Part shown: piece by piece, positions 1 through 8,556 of the stretch
How the letters are laid out: each line of letters begins with the position of its first letter
Numbering within the stretch: the first letter of the stretch is position 1
Assembly (NCBI GenBank): GCA_903928115.1
Contig: CAIYPP010000093.1
Span: forward strand, 1-48,331
Direction: 5' to 3'
DNA: 48,331 nt
DNA from: an uncultured Planctomycetota bacterium
GTDB lineage: Bacteria > Planctomycetota > UBA1135 > GCA-002686595
The notes under the pieces: generated by a model
The model's input: the letters and a program-made list of their open reading frames with translations, nothing else
Databases searched by the model: none
Told to the model about the DNA's origin: nothing
Position numbers and translations under genes: made by a program

Positions 1-1386
1 ACCGATGTGCTCGTCGTGAGCATCGACACGCTGCGTGCCGACGCACTCGGCTGCTACGGCAACCCCCGCGCACGCACGCCGAACATCGACGCGCTCGCGG
101 CACAGGGCGTGCTGTTCGAAGACGCGACCGCGCAGGCGAACACCACGGTGCCTTCGCACGTCACGATGTTGACGGGCCTCTACCCCATCGAGCACGGAGC
201 CGTCTCCAACGGCCGCGCCATCTCGAACCGAGCCCGCACGCTCGCGGACCACCTCTCGCGCACGCACCACACCGGCGCCTTCGTATCGGGCTTCACGCTC
301 GTCGACGACGCGTGCGGCTTGGCCCCGCGCTTCGACTGGTACGAGGACCAATTGCTCGCGTGGCGCTGGCTGCCGCGAACGGTCGAGCGCTTGCACCTCG
401 TGGGCGCGCTCATCCGCTTCGCCGAGCGCCGCGGCTCGGATGTGCGTCGCGCCGATCGCCCCGCGGCAGAGACCGTCGATGCCGCCTTGGAATGGTGGTC
501 GACACGCGGAGACGAGCCGCTCTTTACGTTCGTCCACCTGTACGATCCGCATGTCCCCTACGAGCCCCCCGCCGACTACGCGCGGCTGCACGACCCGAAG
601 TTCGAGCAGCCGCTCAACTGGTACGAGCTCGATGCCGCACGACGCGAGGCGCTGATCTCCGACCCTGCGCAAGTGGAGCGCATGAAGGCGCTCTACGCAG
701 GCGAGGTGAGCTACGCCGATGCGCAACTCGGCCGCCTGATCGACAACTTGCGCGAGCGAGGGCGCCTCGAGCGCACGCTGATCGTTCTCGCGAGCGACCA
801 CGGCGAAGGCATGGGCAGCCACGGCTACTGGTTCGACCACGGCACGTTCCTCTTCGACGAGGAGCTGCACGTGCCGCTCGTCCTGCGCTTCCCCGACGCG
901 AGCCACCAAGGCCGCCGCGTCCGCGAGCAAGTGCGAATCCTCGATGTGACGCCGACCGTGCTCGACGTGCTCGGAATCGCGCCCACGACGCCGCTCTCCG
1001 GCGCGAGCCTTGCGCTCCTCGCGCAGGGCGCGCCCGACGCGCGCCGCCGACCTTCGTTCGCGCTCGCCGACATCGCGGGCAACCTCTCAGGCTTCACGCT
1101 GCGCGGCCAACGCCAGTCGCTGCGGACCGGACGCTGCAAGCTCATCTGGACCTCGTCGCACTGGCTGGACGCGGAGCGCGTTCCCGAGCGCGAGGAGTAC
1201 TTCACCCTCCACACCGACCCGGACGAGCTCGTCAACCTGCGTGCCGACGGCGCAATCCCTGCACAGCCCTTTGACGAGCTGCAGCGTGACCTCGGCGCAT
1301 GGCGCGCGCAGACCGCACCCGCTGGAAGCGACGCGGAGCTGCGCGACGACGTCGTCGAGCAGCTCCGCAAGCTCGGCTATCTCTGA
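1..1386 (+). CDS. Sulfatase-fold hydrolase (alkaline phosphatase superfamily), 5' end missing
   Basis: The reading frame is open from base 1, so the start lies outside the window; about 461 residues are visible. The metal-binding opening SIDTLRAD, the later ASDHGEG motif and the typical PTVLDVLG stretch identify a sulfatase-type member of the alkaline phosphatase superfamily. Real sulfatases carry Cys or Ser in C/S-x-P-x-R, which is converted to formylglycine. Here the matching stretch reads TTVPSHVTMLTG, with Thr at the nucleophile position and His in place of Arg. A Thr nucleophile occurs in phosphodiesterase and phosphotransferase relatives, so the substrate may be a phosphoester instead of a sulfate ester; that is inference. 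The C-terminus (EQLRKLGYL) is common in this subfamily. It converges on the next gene with 9 bp between the stop codons. Confidence 0.88.
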   Translation, partial: TDVLVVSIDTLRADALGCYGNPRARTPNIDALAAQGVLFEDATAQANTTVPSHVTMLTGLYPIEHGAVSNGRAISNRARTLADHLSRTHHTGAFVSGFTLVDDACGLAPRFDWYEDQLLAWRWLPRTVERLHLVGALIRFAERRGSDVRRADRPAAETVDAALEWWSTRGDEPLFTFVHLYDPHVPYEPPADYARLHDPKFEQPLNWYELDAARREALISDPAQVERMKALYAGEVSYADAQLGRLIDNLRERGRLERTLIVLASDHGEGMGSHGYWFDHGTFLFDEELHVPLVLRFPDASHQGRRVREQVRILDVTPTVLDVLGIAPTTPLSGASLALLAQGAPDARRRPSFALADIAGNLSGFTLRGQRQSLRTGRCKLIWTSSHWLDAERVPEREEYFTLHTDPDELVNLRADGAIPAQPFDELQRDLGAWRAQTAPAGSDAELRDDVVEQLRKLGYL

Positions 1387-1395
1387 GCGTGCAGC

Positions 1396-2706
1396 TCAGA
1401 TGAACTTCGTCACGCCGGGAATGGCCACCGGCGGCGTCGCGATCGACGTCCAGTCGTACGACGCGGGCGAGAGATCTTCTTGGCTGTTCCAAGCCTTCTC
1501 CCACGTGAGCGTCTGCCCCGTGTAGGCCGCCATGCGCGCCATGATCGCCATCATCGTCGACTTGCACATGTAGTCCGAGTTGTCGATCACGTCGCCCTTG
1601 CGGATCGCGGCGAAGAGCTCGTTGTGCTCGTTCTGGTACATGTCGTCCTGCTCCCCCTCCTTCTCACGGTAGCGCCAGGCGCTCTCGCCCTCGATCGAGT
1701 GGGACTGCAGGTGCGCGACGCCCTTGGTGCCGAAGACGTGGTCACTGACGTCGCTCGACGCGCCGTTCCACTGGCGGCACGAGCTGAACACCTTCACACC
1801 GTCCTCGTACTCGTACACCGTGTTGAAGTGGTCGTAGATGTTGCCCCACTTCTCCTCGGTGCGCTGCGCGCGACCGCCGCTCGACGTCACGCGCACCGGG
1901 TACTTGTCGCCGAGCGCCCAAGCGACCTTGTCGAGCGAGTGGATGTGCTGCTCGACGATGTGATCGCCCGAGAGCCACGTGAAGTAGAGCCAGTTGCGCA
2001 TCTGGTACTCCATCTCCGTCCACTCGGGCTGACGGCCGCGGTGCCACAGGCCGCCGGTGTTGTACGTCGTCTGCGCGCAGAGGATCTTGCCGATCGCGCC
2101 GTCGTGAACGCGCCGGATCGTCTCGCGCTTCTTCTTTTCGTAGCGGTAGCACAGGCCCGACACGACGTTGAGCTTCTTCTGCCGCGCGACTTCGCAGGCC
2201 GCCATCACGCGCCGCACACCGGGCGAGTCCGTGGCGATCGGCTTTTCGACGAACATGTGCTTGCCCGACTGTGCCGCGTACTCGACCTGCATCGGACGGA
2301 AGTGCGGCGAAGTCGCGAAGAGCACGACATCGACGGCATCGATCACGCGCTTGTAGTTCTCGAAGCCCGTGAACTTGTGGTCGTCGTCGACCTTGACGCG
2401 CGCACCGAACTCTTGGGAGGACTTGAGCGACTTGAGCGCGGTCTCGACGTGGTCCGAGAACGCGTCGCCCATCGCGACGAGCTCGACCTGCGGATCCGCC
2501 GAGAGTGCCTGCGCGGCCGCGCCCGTGCCGCGTCCGCCACAGCCGACGAGTCCGACCTTGAGCACGTCCGTGCCATTGGGATGGAAGCCCAGCGTGCCCA
2601 CAGGGAGCGCACTCGCGATTGCGGAGCTCGCGATCACGACGCCGCCGGTGCGCAGGACATCGCGGCGACTGGGAGTGGAAGCGTTCTTGGTGGGCTCGCT
2701 CGTCAT
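1396..2706 (-). CDS. Tat-exported Gfo/Idh/MocA-family oxidoreductase
   Basis: This 436-residue protein begins with a twin-arginine signal (SRRDVLRTG, residues 13-21, then a short hydrophobic segment), so it is probably exported folded with its cofactor. The NAD(P)-binding Rossmann motif GCGGRGTG lies at about residues 55-62 and the family signature EKPIATD at about 154-160. Members usually oxidise or epimerise sugars, inositols or sugar derivatives with NAD(P); the substrate cannot be read from the sequence. Tat-exported members are numerous in Planctomycetota and are thought to act on polysaccharide-derived sugars. The start at 2706 is supported by the signal peptide beginning almost at once. 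It is followed on the same strand by nothing obviously functionally linked, and ApbE lies 12 bp upstream. Confidence 0.9.
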   Translation of the reverse strand: MTSEPTKNASTPSRRDVLRTGGVVIASSAIASALPVGTLGFHPNGTDVLKVGLVGCGGRGTGAAAQALSADPQVELVAMGDAFSDHVETALKSLKSSQEFGARVKVDDDHKFTGFENYKRVIDAVDVVLFATSPHFRPMQVEYAAQSGKHMFVEKPIATDSPGVRRVMAACEVARQKKLNVVSGLCYRYEKKKRETIRRVHDGAIGKILCAQTTYNTGGLWHRGRQPEWTEMEYQMRNWLYFTWLSGDHIVEQHIHSLDKVAWALGDKYPVRVTSSGGRAQRTEEKWGNIYDHFNTVYEYEDGVKVFSSCRQWNGASSDVSDHVFGTKGVAHLQSHSIEGESAWRYREKEGEQDDMYQNEHNELFAAIRKGDVIDNSDYMCKSTMMAIMARMAAYTGQTLTWEKAWNSQEDLSPASYDWTSIATPPVAIPGVTKFI

Positions 2707-2718
2707 CGGTCGGACTCC

Positions 2719-3756
2719 TTAGGGTGCGCCAGAGGGCGCGGGGGCTGCGGGAAGGGAGAGGATACGCGCCTCGAAGCCCGCTGTGGCGCGCGATTCGATC
2801 CCGTCGGCCAACTCGCGCGCGACCCGTGCATCGACTGCGGCGCGGTACGCCAGCGCGAGGCCCTCCCGCGGTCCGAGCACGCACAGCGCCGTGGCGAGCG
2901 CGTCCGCGGAGGCGCCGTCGCTCGCGATCACGGAGGCGCTCGTGCGCGTGGTGAGCGCGCGACCCGTGCGGGGATCGACGATGTGTGAGTGGCGCGCGCC
3001 GTCGAGCTCGAGCGCCTGATACGCGTCGCCAGATGTGGCGACAGCCTCGTTCACGAGCTGGAGCGTCAGCTCGGCGCTTTCATCGCTGAAAGGGCGCACG
3101 GTCACAGCCCAACCCGCGCGCCCCGGTGGGGCGCGGCGCACCGCGACGTCTCCACCGCCGTCGACGAGTGCACGGTCCACGCCGTGGCGCGCCAGCTCGT
3201 CGAGCGCCGCGTCGAGCGCATAGCCCTTCGCGATTCCGCCGAAGTCGAGCTTCATGCCCGATCGGGCGAGCCGCGCCGCGCGCGTCGCCGCATCGAGCTC
3301 CAGCTCGCGCCAGCCGACGCGCCCGAGCGCCTCGCTCAGCCGCGCATCGTCCGGCACCTCACCCTGCCGCCGCGCACGCCGCCACAGCGCGACCACCGGC
3401 CCGACCGTGGGATCGAACGCCCCGTCCGACAGCTCCGCGAAGCTCTGCGAGAGCGCGAGCACGCGCCACGTGTCCGTGGATACCGCCGTGAACTCTCCGC
3501 TCCCGCTCGCACCCGAGACGCGCGCCGCTTCGCTGTCGTCGCGATAGTCGCTGAGCCGTCGGTCGAGCTCCTTCACGCGCTCGAACGCGGCCCGCGCCGC
3601 GCGCTCGGCCTGCGTCGCATCGCTTGCGTACAGCACGATCCGAAATCGCGTGCCCATCGCCGCATCCTCGAACTCGTGACGCTGCGGCGCCGCACAGGCC
3701 GCGAGCGTCGCTCCGAAGGCGACGGCGAGGAGTCGTCGAAGTCGCACGATTTCCAT
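2719..3756 (-). CDS. apbE: ApbE-type FAD:protein FMN transferase lipoprotein
   Basis: The protein is 345 residues long. ApbE enzymes use FAD to attach FMN covalently to a Ser or Thr of target flavoproteins such as NqrB/C and RnfD/G outside the cytoplasmic membrane. Visible family motifs are MGTRFRIVLYA near the N-terminus, DPTVGPVVALW, the conserved KLDFGGIAKGYALD, VDGGGD, HIVDPRTG and the C-terminal SDGASADALATALCVLG. A lipobox (LAAC, Cys21) marks it as a membrane-attached lipoprotein, and this decides the start at 3756; the frame stays open further upstream but that part is low-complexity. It may be co-transcribed with the Gfo/Idh/MocA gene 12 bp downstream. No flavinylation target is visible nearby. 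Confidence 0.92.
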   Translation of the reverse strand: MEIVRLRRLLAVAFGATLAACAAPQRHEFEDAAMGTRFRIVLYASDATQAERAARAAFERVKELDRRLSDYRDDSEAARVSGASGSGEFTAVSTDTWRVLALSQSFAELSDGAFDPTVGPVVALWRRARRQGEVPDDARLSEALGRVGWRELELDAATRAARLARSGMKLDFGGIAKGYALDAALDELARHGVDRALVDGGGDVAVRRAPPGRAGWAVTVRPFSDESAELTLQLVNEAVATSGDAYQALELDGARHSHIVDPRTGRALTTRTSASVIASDGASADALATALCVLGPREGLALAYRAAVDARVARELADGIESRATAGFEARILSLPAAPAPSGAP

Positions 3757-3806
3757 ACAGGGTCGACCGTGACGCCACGGCGCTCCCAGCCTACCCTCTG
3801 TACGCG

Positions 3807-4913
3807 ATGACTCCGCTCCAACCGCTGTGCCACGTGCTCGCGCTCGCCGCGCTCCTCCCCGCACCGCAAGGCGAGGTTTTCGTCTACCCCGACATGCCCG
3901 CAGGCTTGCCGAAACCCCTGCCGAACCCGGACGCCGAGGCCGCGAGCGAGAAGGAGATGAAGCGCTACGTCGAGCGCATCCCCGGCTCGGAGGTGAGCTT
4001 CACGATGCTCCCGGTCCCCGGCGGCAAGTTCACGATGGGCAGCCCCGACTCCGAGGCTGACCGCAAGCCGGACGAAGGGCCGCTGCACGAGGTCGAGATC
4101 GCTCCCTTCTGGCTCGAAGAGCACGAGCTCACGTGGGACGAGTTCCGGCTGTTCCAGTTCAAGCTCGACATCGAGCTCCGCAAGTCCGGTCGCTTCGCTG
4201 CCGGCGACAACGACACGTGGGCCGACGCGGTGAGTCGCCCCACGCCGCCCTACGTGCCGATGGACTTCGGCATGGGCATCGAGGGCTTTCCCGCGGTGTG
4301 CATGACCGAGTTTGCCGCCAAGCACTACACGAAGTGGCTTTCGATGAAGACGGGCCGCTTCTACCGCCTGCCGACCGAGGCCGAGTGGGAGTACGCCTGC
4401 CGCGCAGGCACGAAGACCGCGTACTCGTTCGGCGACGACGCGAAGGCGCTCGGCGAGCACGCGTGGTACTTCGACAACGCCGACGGCAAGTACCAAAAGG
4501 TCAAGCAGAAGAAGCCCAACCCGTGGGGTCTCTACGACATGCACGGCAACGTGGCCGAGTGGGTGCTCGACCAGCACGACAAGGACTTCTACGCCAGCGC
4601 GGCCGACAAGCTCGCCTCGAACCCGTGCAACTGGCCGACACAGCTCTATCCGCGCGTCGTGCGCGGCGGCTCGTGGGACGACGACCCCGATCGCCTGCGC
4701 TCCGCCGCGCGCCGCGGCTCCGCAGCGTCGTGGAAGGTCCAAGACCCTCAGCTGCCGAAGTCGATCTGGTACCTCACCGACGCCAAGTTCGTCGGCTTCC
4801 GCCTCGCCCGCCCCCTCGCCGCCCCCACCGAAGCCGACCGCAAGCGCGCCTGGGACGCCGACCTCGACAGCGTGCAGGAAATCCTCGACCGCCAGCGCAA
4901 GGGCGGCCGCTGA
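3807..4913 (+). CDS. SUMF1/FGE-domain protein, probably not a formylglycine generator
   Basis: This 368-residue protein has a short signal-like N-terminus and a C-type-lectin-like SUMF1 (formylglycine-generating-enzyme-type) domain: PGGKFTMGSP, then LPTEAEWEYACRAGT, NPWGLYDMHGNVAEW, VVRGGSWDDDPDRLRSAAR and FVGFRLAR at the C-terminus. Active bacterial FGE has a Cys pair in the segment after RGGS; here that segment contains Asp and no Cys, so catalysis of Cys-to-formylglycine conversion is not expected. Such proteins in Planctomycetota often act as secreted binding or regulatory modules. The ATG at 3807 is 50 bp from the divergent apbE start, so the two promoters must share that gap. The gene ends 12 bp from the stop of the convergent FG-GAP gene. 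Confidence 0.85.
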   Translation: MTPLQPLCHVLALAALLPAPQGEVFVYPDMPAGLPKPLPNPDAEAASEKEMKRYVERIPGSEVSFTMLPVPGGKFTMGSPDSEADRKPDEGPLHEVEIAPFWLEEHELTWDEFRLFQFKLDIELRKSGRFAAGDNDTWADAVSRPTPPYVPMDFGMGIEGFPAVCMTEFAAKHYTKWLSMKTGRFYRLPTEAEWEYACRAGTKTAYSFGDDAKALGEHAWYFDNADGKYQKVKQKKPNPWGLYDMHGNVAEWVLDQHDKDFYASAADKLASNPCNWPTQLYPRVVRGGSWDDDPDRLRSAARRGSAASWKVQDPQLPKSIWYLTDAKFVGFRLARPLAAPTEADRKRAWDADLDSVQEILDRQRKGGR

Positions 4914-4925
4914 GCACTGCCCCGC

Positions 4926-6623
4926 TCACGGCATCAGCGGAAACTCGAGCGCGTTGCTCAGGTGAGTCGTCTTGGGGCTCGGGGGATCGCGGAACCAGCA
5001 CTGTGCGTCGACGATCGTGCCGACAGCCGCGCCTGATCCCAGCGAGCCGGGGTGCGTGGCGATCCACGCGAGCAGATCGACCGCGATCACGCCGTCGCAC
5101 GCTCCGGCCGTACCGCCGGAGCTGACCGTGCTCGTGCGCTGGGTGGGCGACTTCACGCACAGGTAGCTCGAGCTCACCCCCCACGGCAGCGCTCCCCGGC
5201 CGCTCAGGCCGTAGAAGATCAGTCCGGACTTGTCGCCCTCGACACCGGTAGCGCGCAGGACGAAGCCGCTCGCGCTCGAGATGCTGGGCGAGCCCGTGGC
5301 CGAGAGCGTCGCGTTGCAGCCGTTCGAGGTCGTGCCCGCCGTGCAGTAAGCGACACTCCACGGTCCGCTGGAGAACACGAAGGCCGAGCCCGCGAGCGCA
5401 TTGCCCGCCACGTTGAGCGCAGGAGCACCGACGAGGATGTCCGGCACGCCGTCGGCGTTCACATCGCCGCCCCCAGCGATCGACGCGCCGAAGCCGCCAG
5501 CCGCGACGGGGATCACGCTCAGGCGCTCGCCGCGCAACATGTCGAACACCGCGACCTCGCCGACCTGCGGAGAGCCGAGGGCGAACTCGGAGATCCCGTC
5601 CGAGTTGAGATCGGCGAGCTCGGCGATACTCGCTCCGAAGCGCTGCCCCGGCGCCGAGCCCGGGATCACGCGCTCGATCGCATACGAGAGCGGATCGATC
5701 ACCCGCACAACCCCGGCGTCGGTCAGCGCCCCGACGTCCTGATCCGGGCTGCCGATCACGACCTCGCTGAGGCCGTCTCCATCGAAGTCATGCCCTCCCA
5801 CCGCGGTGCCGAAGTCCATCTGGAACACCGCGCCCGTGAGCGCCGCGCCGAAGGTTCCACCCGTGGTGCTGTAGTCGTAGGCGAGCACGTATCCGCCCGG
5901 AACGCCGGGGGCTGAAGTGATGAAGTCACGCCGCCCGTTTCCATTGATGTCGTCGATCACGACCGTGGTTTGCCCGAGGCGAGCTCCGTTGACTCCCGCG
6001 AGAAAGAGCTCGGTCAGAGTCTGTCCGGTGGCGCCGGAGATGAACGCGATCGCACCGCCATTGGTCGTGACCTGTCCCGCCGGGGTAGCGTAGTCGCGTC
6101 CCGGCTCGCCGCCGAACAGATCGGGAACGCCGTCGTTGTCGACGTCGACACCGCCCGCCACGGAGAAGCCGAGCTCGTCGCCGTCGGCACTCCCAAACGT
6201 CGTGAAGAGCGCGTTGAAGGTCGCTCCAGAGAACACGCGCACGAGTCCCGGCCGTCCGCCGGGACCGAGCGCGTTCGGCGCACCGACCACGAAGTCCGTC
6301 GTGCCGTCTTGATCGATGTCGCCGCACAGCGCCACCGCGTAGCCGAAGCGATCGTCGGGCCCGAGGCCCACGCGCGTGACCAGTGGCTGTCCGTTCGCAC
6401 CCGAAAACACCGTGACCGACCCGTTGTCGAGGAAGCCCCCGACGTCATCGAACGGCGAGCCGACGACGACATCCGCGTGTCCATCGCCATTGAAGTCCGC
6501 TCCCCCCGCGACCGCGAAGCCACGCGCGTTGCCCGCGGCCGCGCCGTCATGGCGACGGATCAGGGTCTGGCCAAGGGTCGGAAGGGCGAGCGCGAGTGCA
6601 ACAGGCAGGACGAGCGACTTCAT
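4926..6623 (-). CDS. Secreted FG-GAP repeat (integrin-alpha-like beta-propeller) protein
   Basis: This 565-residue protein starts with a signal peptide (residues 1-19, ending near LGQT). It then has seven FG-GAP units, each with a calcium-loop signature: DFNGDGHAD, DIDQDGTTD, DVDNDGVPD, DINGNGRRD, DFDGDGLSE, DLNSDGISE and DVNADGVPD, followed by VVG-P-like strands. Seven units predict a complete seven-bladed propeller. The last 140 residues (from YCTAG, base 5348 down to the stop) form a Cys-containing domain that recurs in two other secreted proteins of this window. Function is unknown; surface adhesion or matrix binding is a reasonable inference. The start at 6623 is chosen because the signal peptide follows immediately; the frame is open upstream but not coding-like. 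Confidence 0.85.
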   Translation of the reverse strand: MKSLVLPVALALALPTLGQTLIRRHDGAAAGNARGFAVAGGADFNGDGHADVVVGSPFDDVGGFLDNGSVTVFSGANGQPLVTRVGLGPDDRFGYAVALCGDIDQDGTTDFVVGAPNALGPGGRPGLVRVFSGATFNALFTTFGSADGDELGFSVAGGVDVDNDGVPDLFGGEPGRDYATPAGQVTTNGGAIAFISGATGQTLTELFLAGVNGARLGQTTVVIDDINGNGRRDFITSAPGVPGGYVLAYDYSTTGGTFGAALTGAVFQMDFGTAVGGHDFDGDGLSEVVIGSPDQDVGALTDAGVVRVIDPLSYAIERVIPGSAPGQRFGASIAELADLNSDGISEFALGSPQVGEVAVFDMLRGERLSVIPVAAGGFGASIAGGGDVNADGVPDILVGAPALNVAGNALAGSAFVFSSGPWSVAYCTAGTTSNGCNATLSATGSPSISSASGFVLRATGVEGDKSGLIFYGLSGRGALPWGVSSSYLCVKSPTQRTSTVSSGGTAGACDGVIAVDLLAWIATHPGSLGSGAAVGTIVDAQCWFRDPPSPKTTHLSNALEFPLMP

Positions 6624-6794
6624 GGTGAAGGCCAAGTGAGGTTTGCCGACGCTTCTGGACAGCGTTCCGCGCAGCACACGCGGCCCGCCCGAGCCCCTCC
6701 AAGCTACGCGAGCCCACCCAAATCGGGGGGAGATCCTGCCTCGATCTCCACTCGCAGCCATCTGCGCGAGCCCGTGGGACCCGACTCCAAAGCA

Positions 6795-6827
6795 CGCGGG
6801 GCCCGCGCTCGTCGCGCAGGCCCCGCG
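6795..6827 (-). terminator. Probable intrinsic terminator of the BCKDH operon
   Basis: A perfect 9-bp inverted repeat (CGCGGGGCC at 6795-6803, GGCCCCGCG at 6819-6827) with a 15-nt loop lies 28 bp past the E2 stop codon. Read on the minus strand it is followed by a short TGCTTTGG, a weak U-tract. Confidence 0.6.
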
Positions 6828-6855
6828 ATGGAAAGGCCACGAGGACCGCAGGCGC

Positions 6856-8511
6856 TCAGAGCGCGAGCAGGCCGGGGTTTTCGAGCAGGCGCTTCACGTG
6901 GACGAGGAAGCGCGCGCCGTCGGCGCCGTCGGCGAGGCGGTGGTCCACCGAGGCCGAGAAGTTCATGTACTGGCGCACTTCGATCTTGTCGCCCTGCGGC
7001 GTCTCGACGACGCCGGGGCGCTTGACGATGCGGTGCACGCCCATGATCGCGATGTCGGGGAAGTTGATGATCGGCGTGGCGAGGATGCCGCCGATGTTGC
7101 CCGCGTTGGTGATCGAGAAGGTCGAGCCCTTGAGCTCGTCCGGCTTGACCTTGCCCGCGCGCGTGCGCTCGGCGAGCTCGTTGAGCTCGGCCGCGAGCTG
7201 CAAGATGCCCTTCGACTGCACCTCCTTGATCACCGGCACGATCAGGCCGTTGTCGGTGTCCATGGCGATGCCGAGGTTCACGTAACCGCAGCGCACGATC
7301 TCCTGCGTCGCCTCGTCGAGGTGCCCGTTGAGCATCGGGTACTTCGCGAGACCGAGCGCGCAGGCCTTCATGATGAACGGCATGAAGGTGACCTTGATGC
7401 CGCTCTCTTGGCCCATCACCTTCGCCGTCTCGCGCAGGCGCACGAGCTCGGTGACGTCGACCTCTTCGACGACCGTGAAGTGCGGCGCGGTGAACTTCGA
7501 GCGCACCATCGCCTCGCTGATCTTGCGGCGCACACCGCGGAACGGGATGCGCGTCTCGCGCTCCTGCGGGGCGAACGTGACGGGTGCGGCGGCGGGCTTC
7601 GCCGCGGCGGCGGGAGCGGCGGCCGCGGGCTTGGCGGCCGGTGCGGGCGCGGCGGTCGAGCGCGACTTCGCGAACGTCTCGACGTCCGCGCGGCGCACGA
7701 CGCCGTGACGGCCCGAGCCTGCGACGTCGTTCAGGTCGATGCCGAGCTCGCGCGCCACACGGCGCGCGCTCGGAACGGCGAGCACCTTCTCGTCGCTCGC
7801 GCGCTTCGCGGCGGGAGCGGCAGCAGCCGCAGCGACGAGCGCCGGAGCCGCGTGCGCCGCCGGAGCAGCGTGGGTCGTCGCCGCGGGAGCGGCCACGGCA
7901 CCACCCGCGGTCTCGAGCACGAAGATCACGCTGCCGACGGGCACGACATCGCCCGCGTTGGCGCGCAGCTCGAGCAACTTGCCCGCTGCGGGCGCGGGGA
8001 TCTCGACCGTCGCCTTGTCCGTCATCACCTCGACGACGGCCTGATGCTCCTTCACGCCGTCTCCAGCCTTGAGGAGCCACTTCACGATCTCGCCCTCGGC
8101 GACGCCTTCGCCGATGTCGGGGAGCTTGAACTCCAGACGTCCGCCGACGGCCTTCGACGGGCCGTGGCCGCCGTGGTGAGCCGCGGCGGGAGCGGGCGCT
8201 GCCGCGGGCTTCGGCGCCGGAGCGGGAGCCGCGGGCGCGTGGGACTTTGCGGGCGCGGGCGCCGCAGCGGCACCGGTGGCGAGCACGAAGATCACGCTGC
8301 CCACGGGCACCACGTCGCCGGGATTCGCGCGCGTCTCGACGATCGTTCCCGAGGCGGGCGCGGGGATCTCGACGGTCGCCTTGTCGGTCATCACTTCGAC
8401 GACGGCCTGATGCTCCTTCACGGAATCACCGGCCTTGACGAGCCACTTGACGATCTCGCCCTCGGCGACGCCTTCGCCGATGTCGGGCAGCTTGAACTCG
8501 AGGTTGGCCAT
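6856..8511 (-). CDS. bkdB: Dihydrolipoyl acyltransferase (E2) of branched-chain 2-oxoacid dehydrogenase
   Basis: This 551-residue E2 core carries acyl groups on lipoyl-lysine and transfers them to CoA. Two lipoyl domains are visible (residues 4-77 and 126-199) with lipoylated lysines K44 and K166 in MTDKATVE. Ala/Pro-rich linkers follow, then the peripheral-subunit-binding domain (about 243-281, PSARRVARELG), and the catalytic acyltransferase domain ending with DHRLADG (His524, Asp528). It is the third gene of the E1 alpha-E1 beta-E2 operon, 45 bp downstream of E1 beta. The E1 partners look branched-chain type, so bkdB is favoured over pdhC, but a pyruvate role is not excluded. No E3 (lipoamide dehydrogenase) gene is in the window. 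Confidence 0.93.
   Translation of the reverse strand: MANLEFKLPDIGEGVAEGEIVKWLVKAGDSVKEHQAVVEVMTDKATVEIPAPASGTIVETRANPGDVVPVGSVIFVLATGAAAAPAPAKSHAPAAPAPAPKPAAAPAPAAAHHGGHGPSKAVGGRLEFKLPDIGEGVAEGEIVKWLLKAGDGVKEHQAVVEVMTDKATVEIPAPAAGKLLELRANAGDVVPVGSVIFVLETAGGAVAAPAATTHAAPAAHAAPALVAAAAAAPAAKRASDEKVLAVPSARRVARELGIDLNDVAGSGRHGVVRRADVETFAKSRSTAAPAPAAKPAAAAPAAAAKPAAAPVTFAPQERETRIPFRGVRRKISEAMVRSKFTAPHFTVVEEVDVTELVRLRETAKVMGQESGIKVTFMPFIMKACALGLAKYPMLNGHLDEATQEIVRCGYVNLGIAMDTDNGLIVPVIKEVQSKGILQLAAELNELAERTRAGKVKPDELKGSTFSITNAGNIGGILATPIINFPDIAIMGVHRIVKRPGVVETPQGDKIEVRQYMNFSASVDHRLADGADGARFLVHVKRLLENPGLLAL
7915..8136 (-). repeat. Lipoyl-domain coding repeat, copy 2
   Basis: This segment encodes the second lipoyl domain of the E2 protein (residues 126-199). 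By hand alignment it matches copy 1 (8281-8502) at 66 of 74 amino acids without gaps, indicating recent or homogenised intragenic duplication. Confidence 0.85.
8281..8502 (-). repeat. Lipoyl-domain coding repeat, copy 1
   Basis: This segment encodes the first lipoyl domain of the E2 protein (residues 4-77). It is the partner of the 7915-8136 copy; differences cluster in the stretch after the lipoyl lysine (SGTIVET versus AGKLLEL). Confidence 0.85.
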
Positions 8512-8556
8512 TGCGCTTGCTTCTCTTCTCGGGAATTCGTTCGTCGGGGTGTGGGA

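Noticed and set aside
3807..4913. An active sulfatase-activating formylglycine-generating enzyme
   Set aside because: The active-site Cys pair is missing after RGGS, and the adjacent sulfatase-like gene has Thr at the target position.
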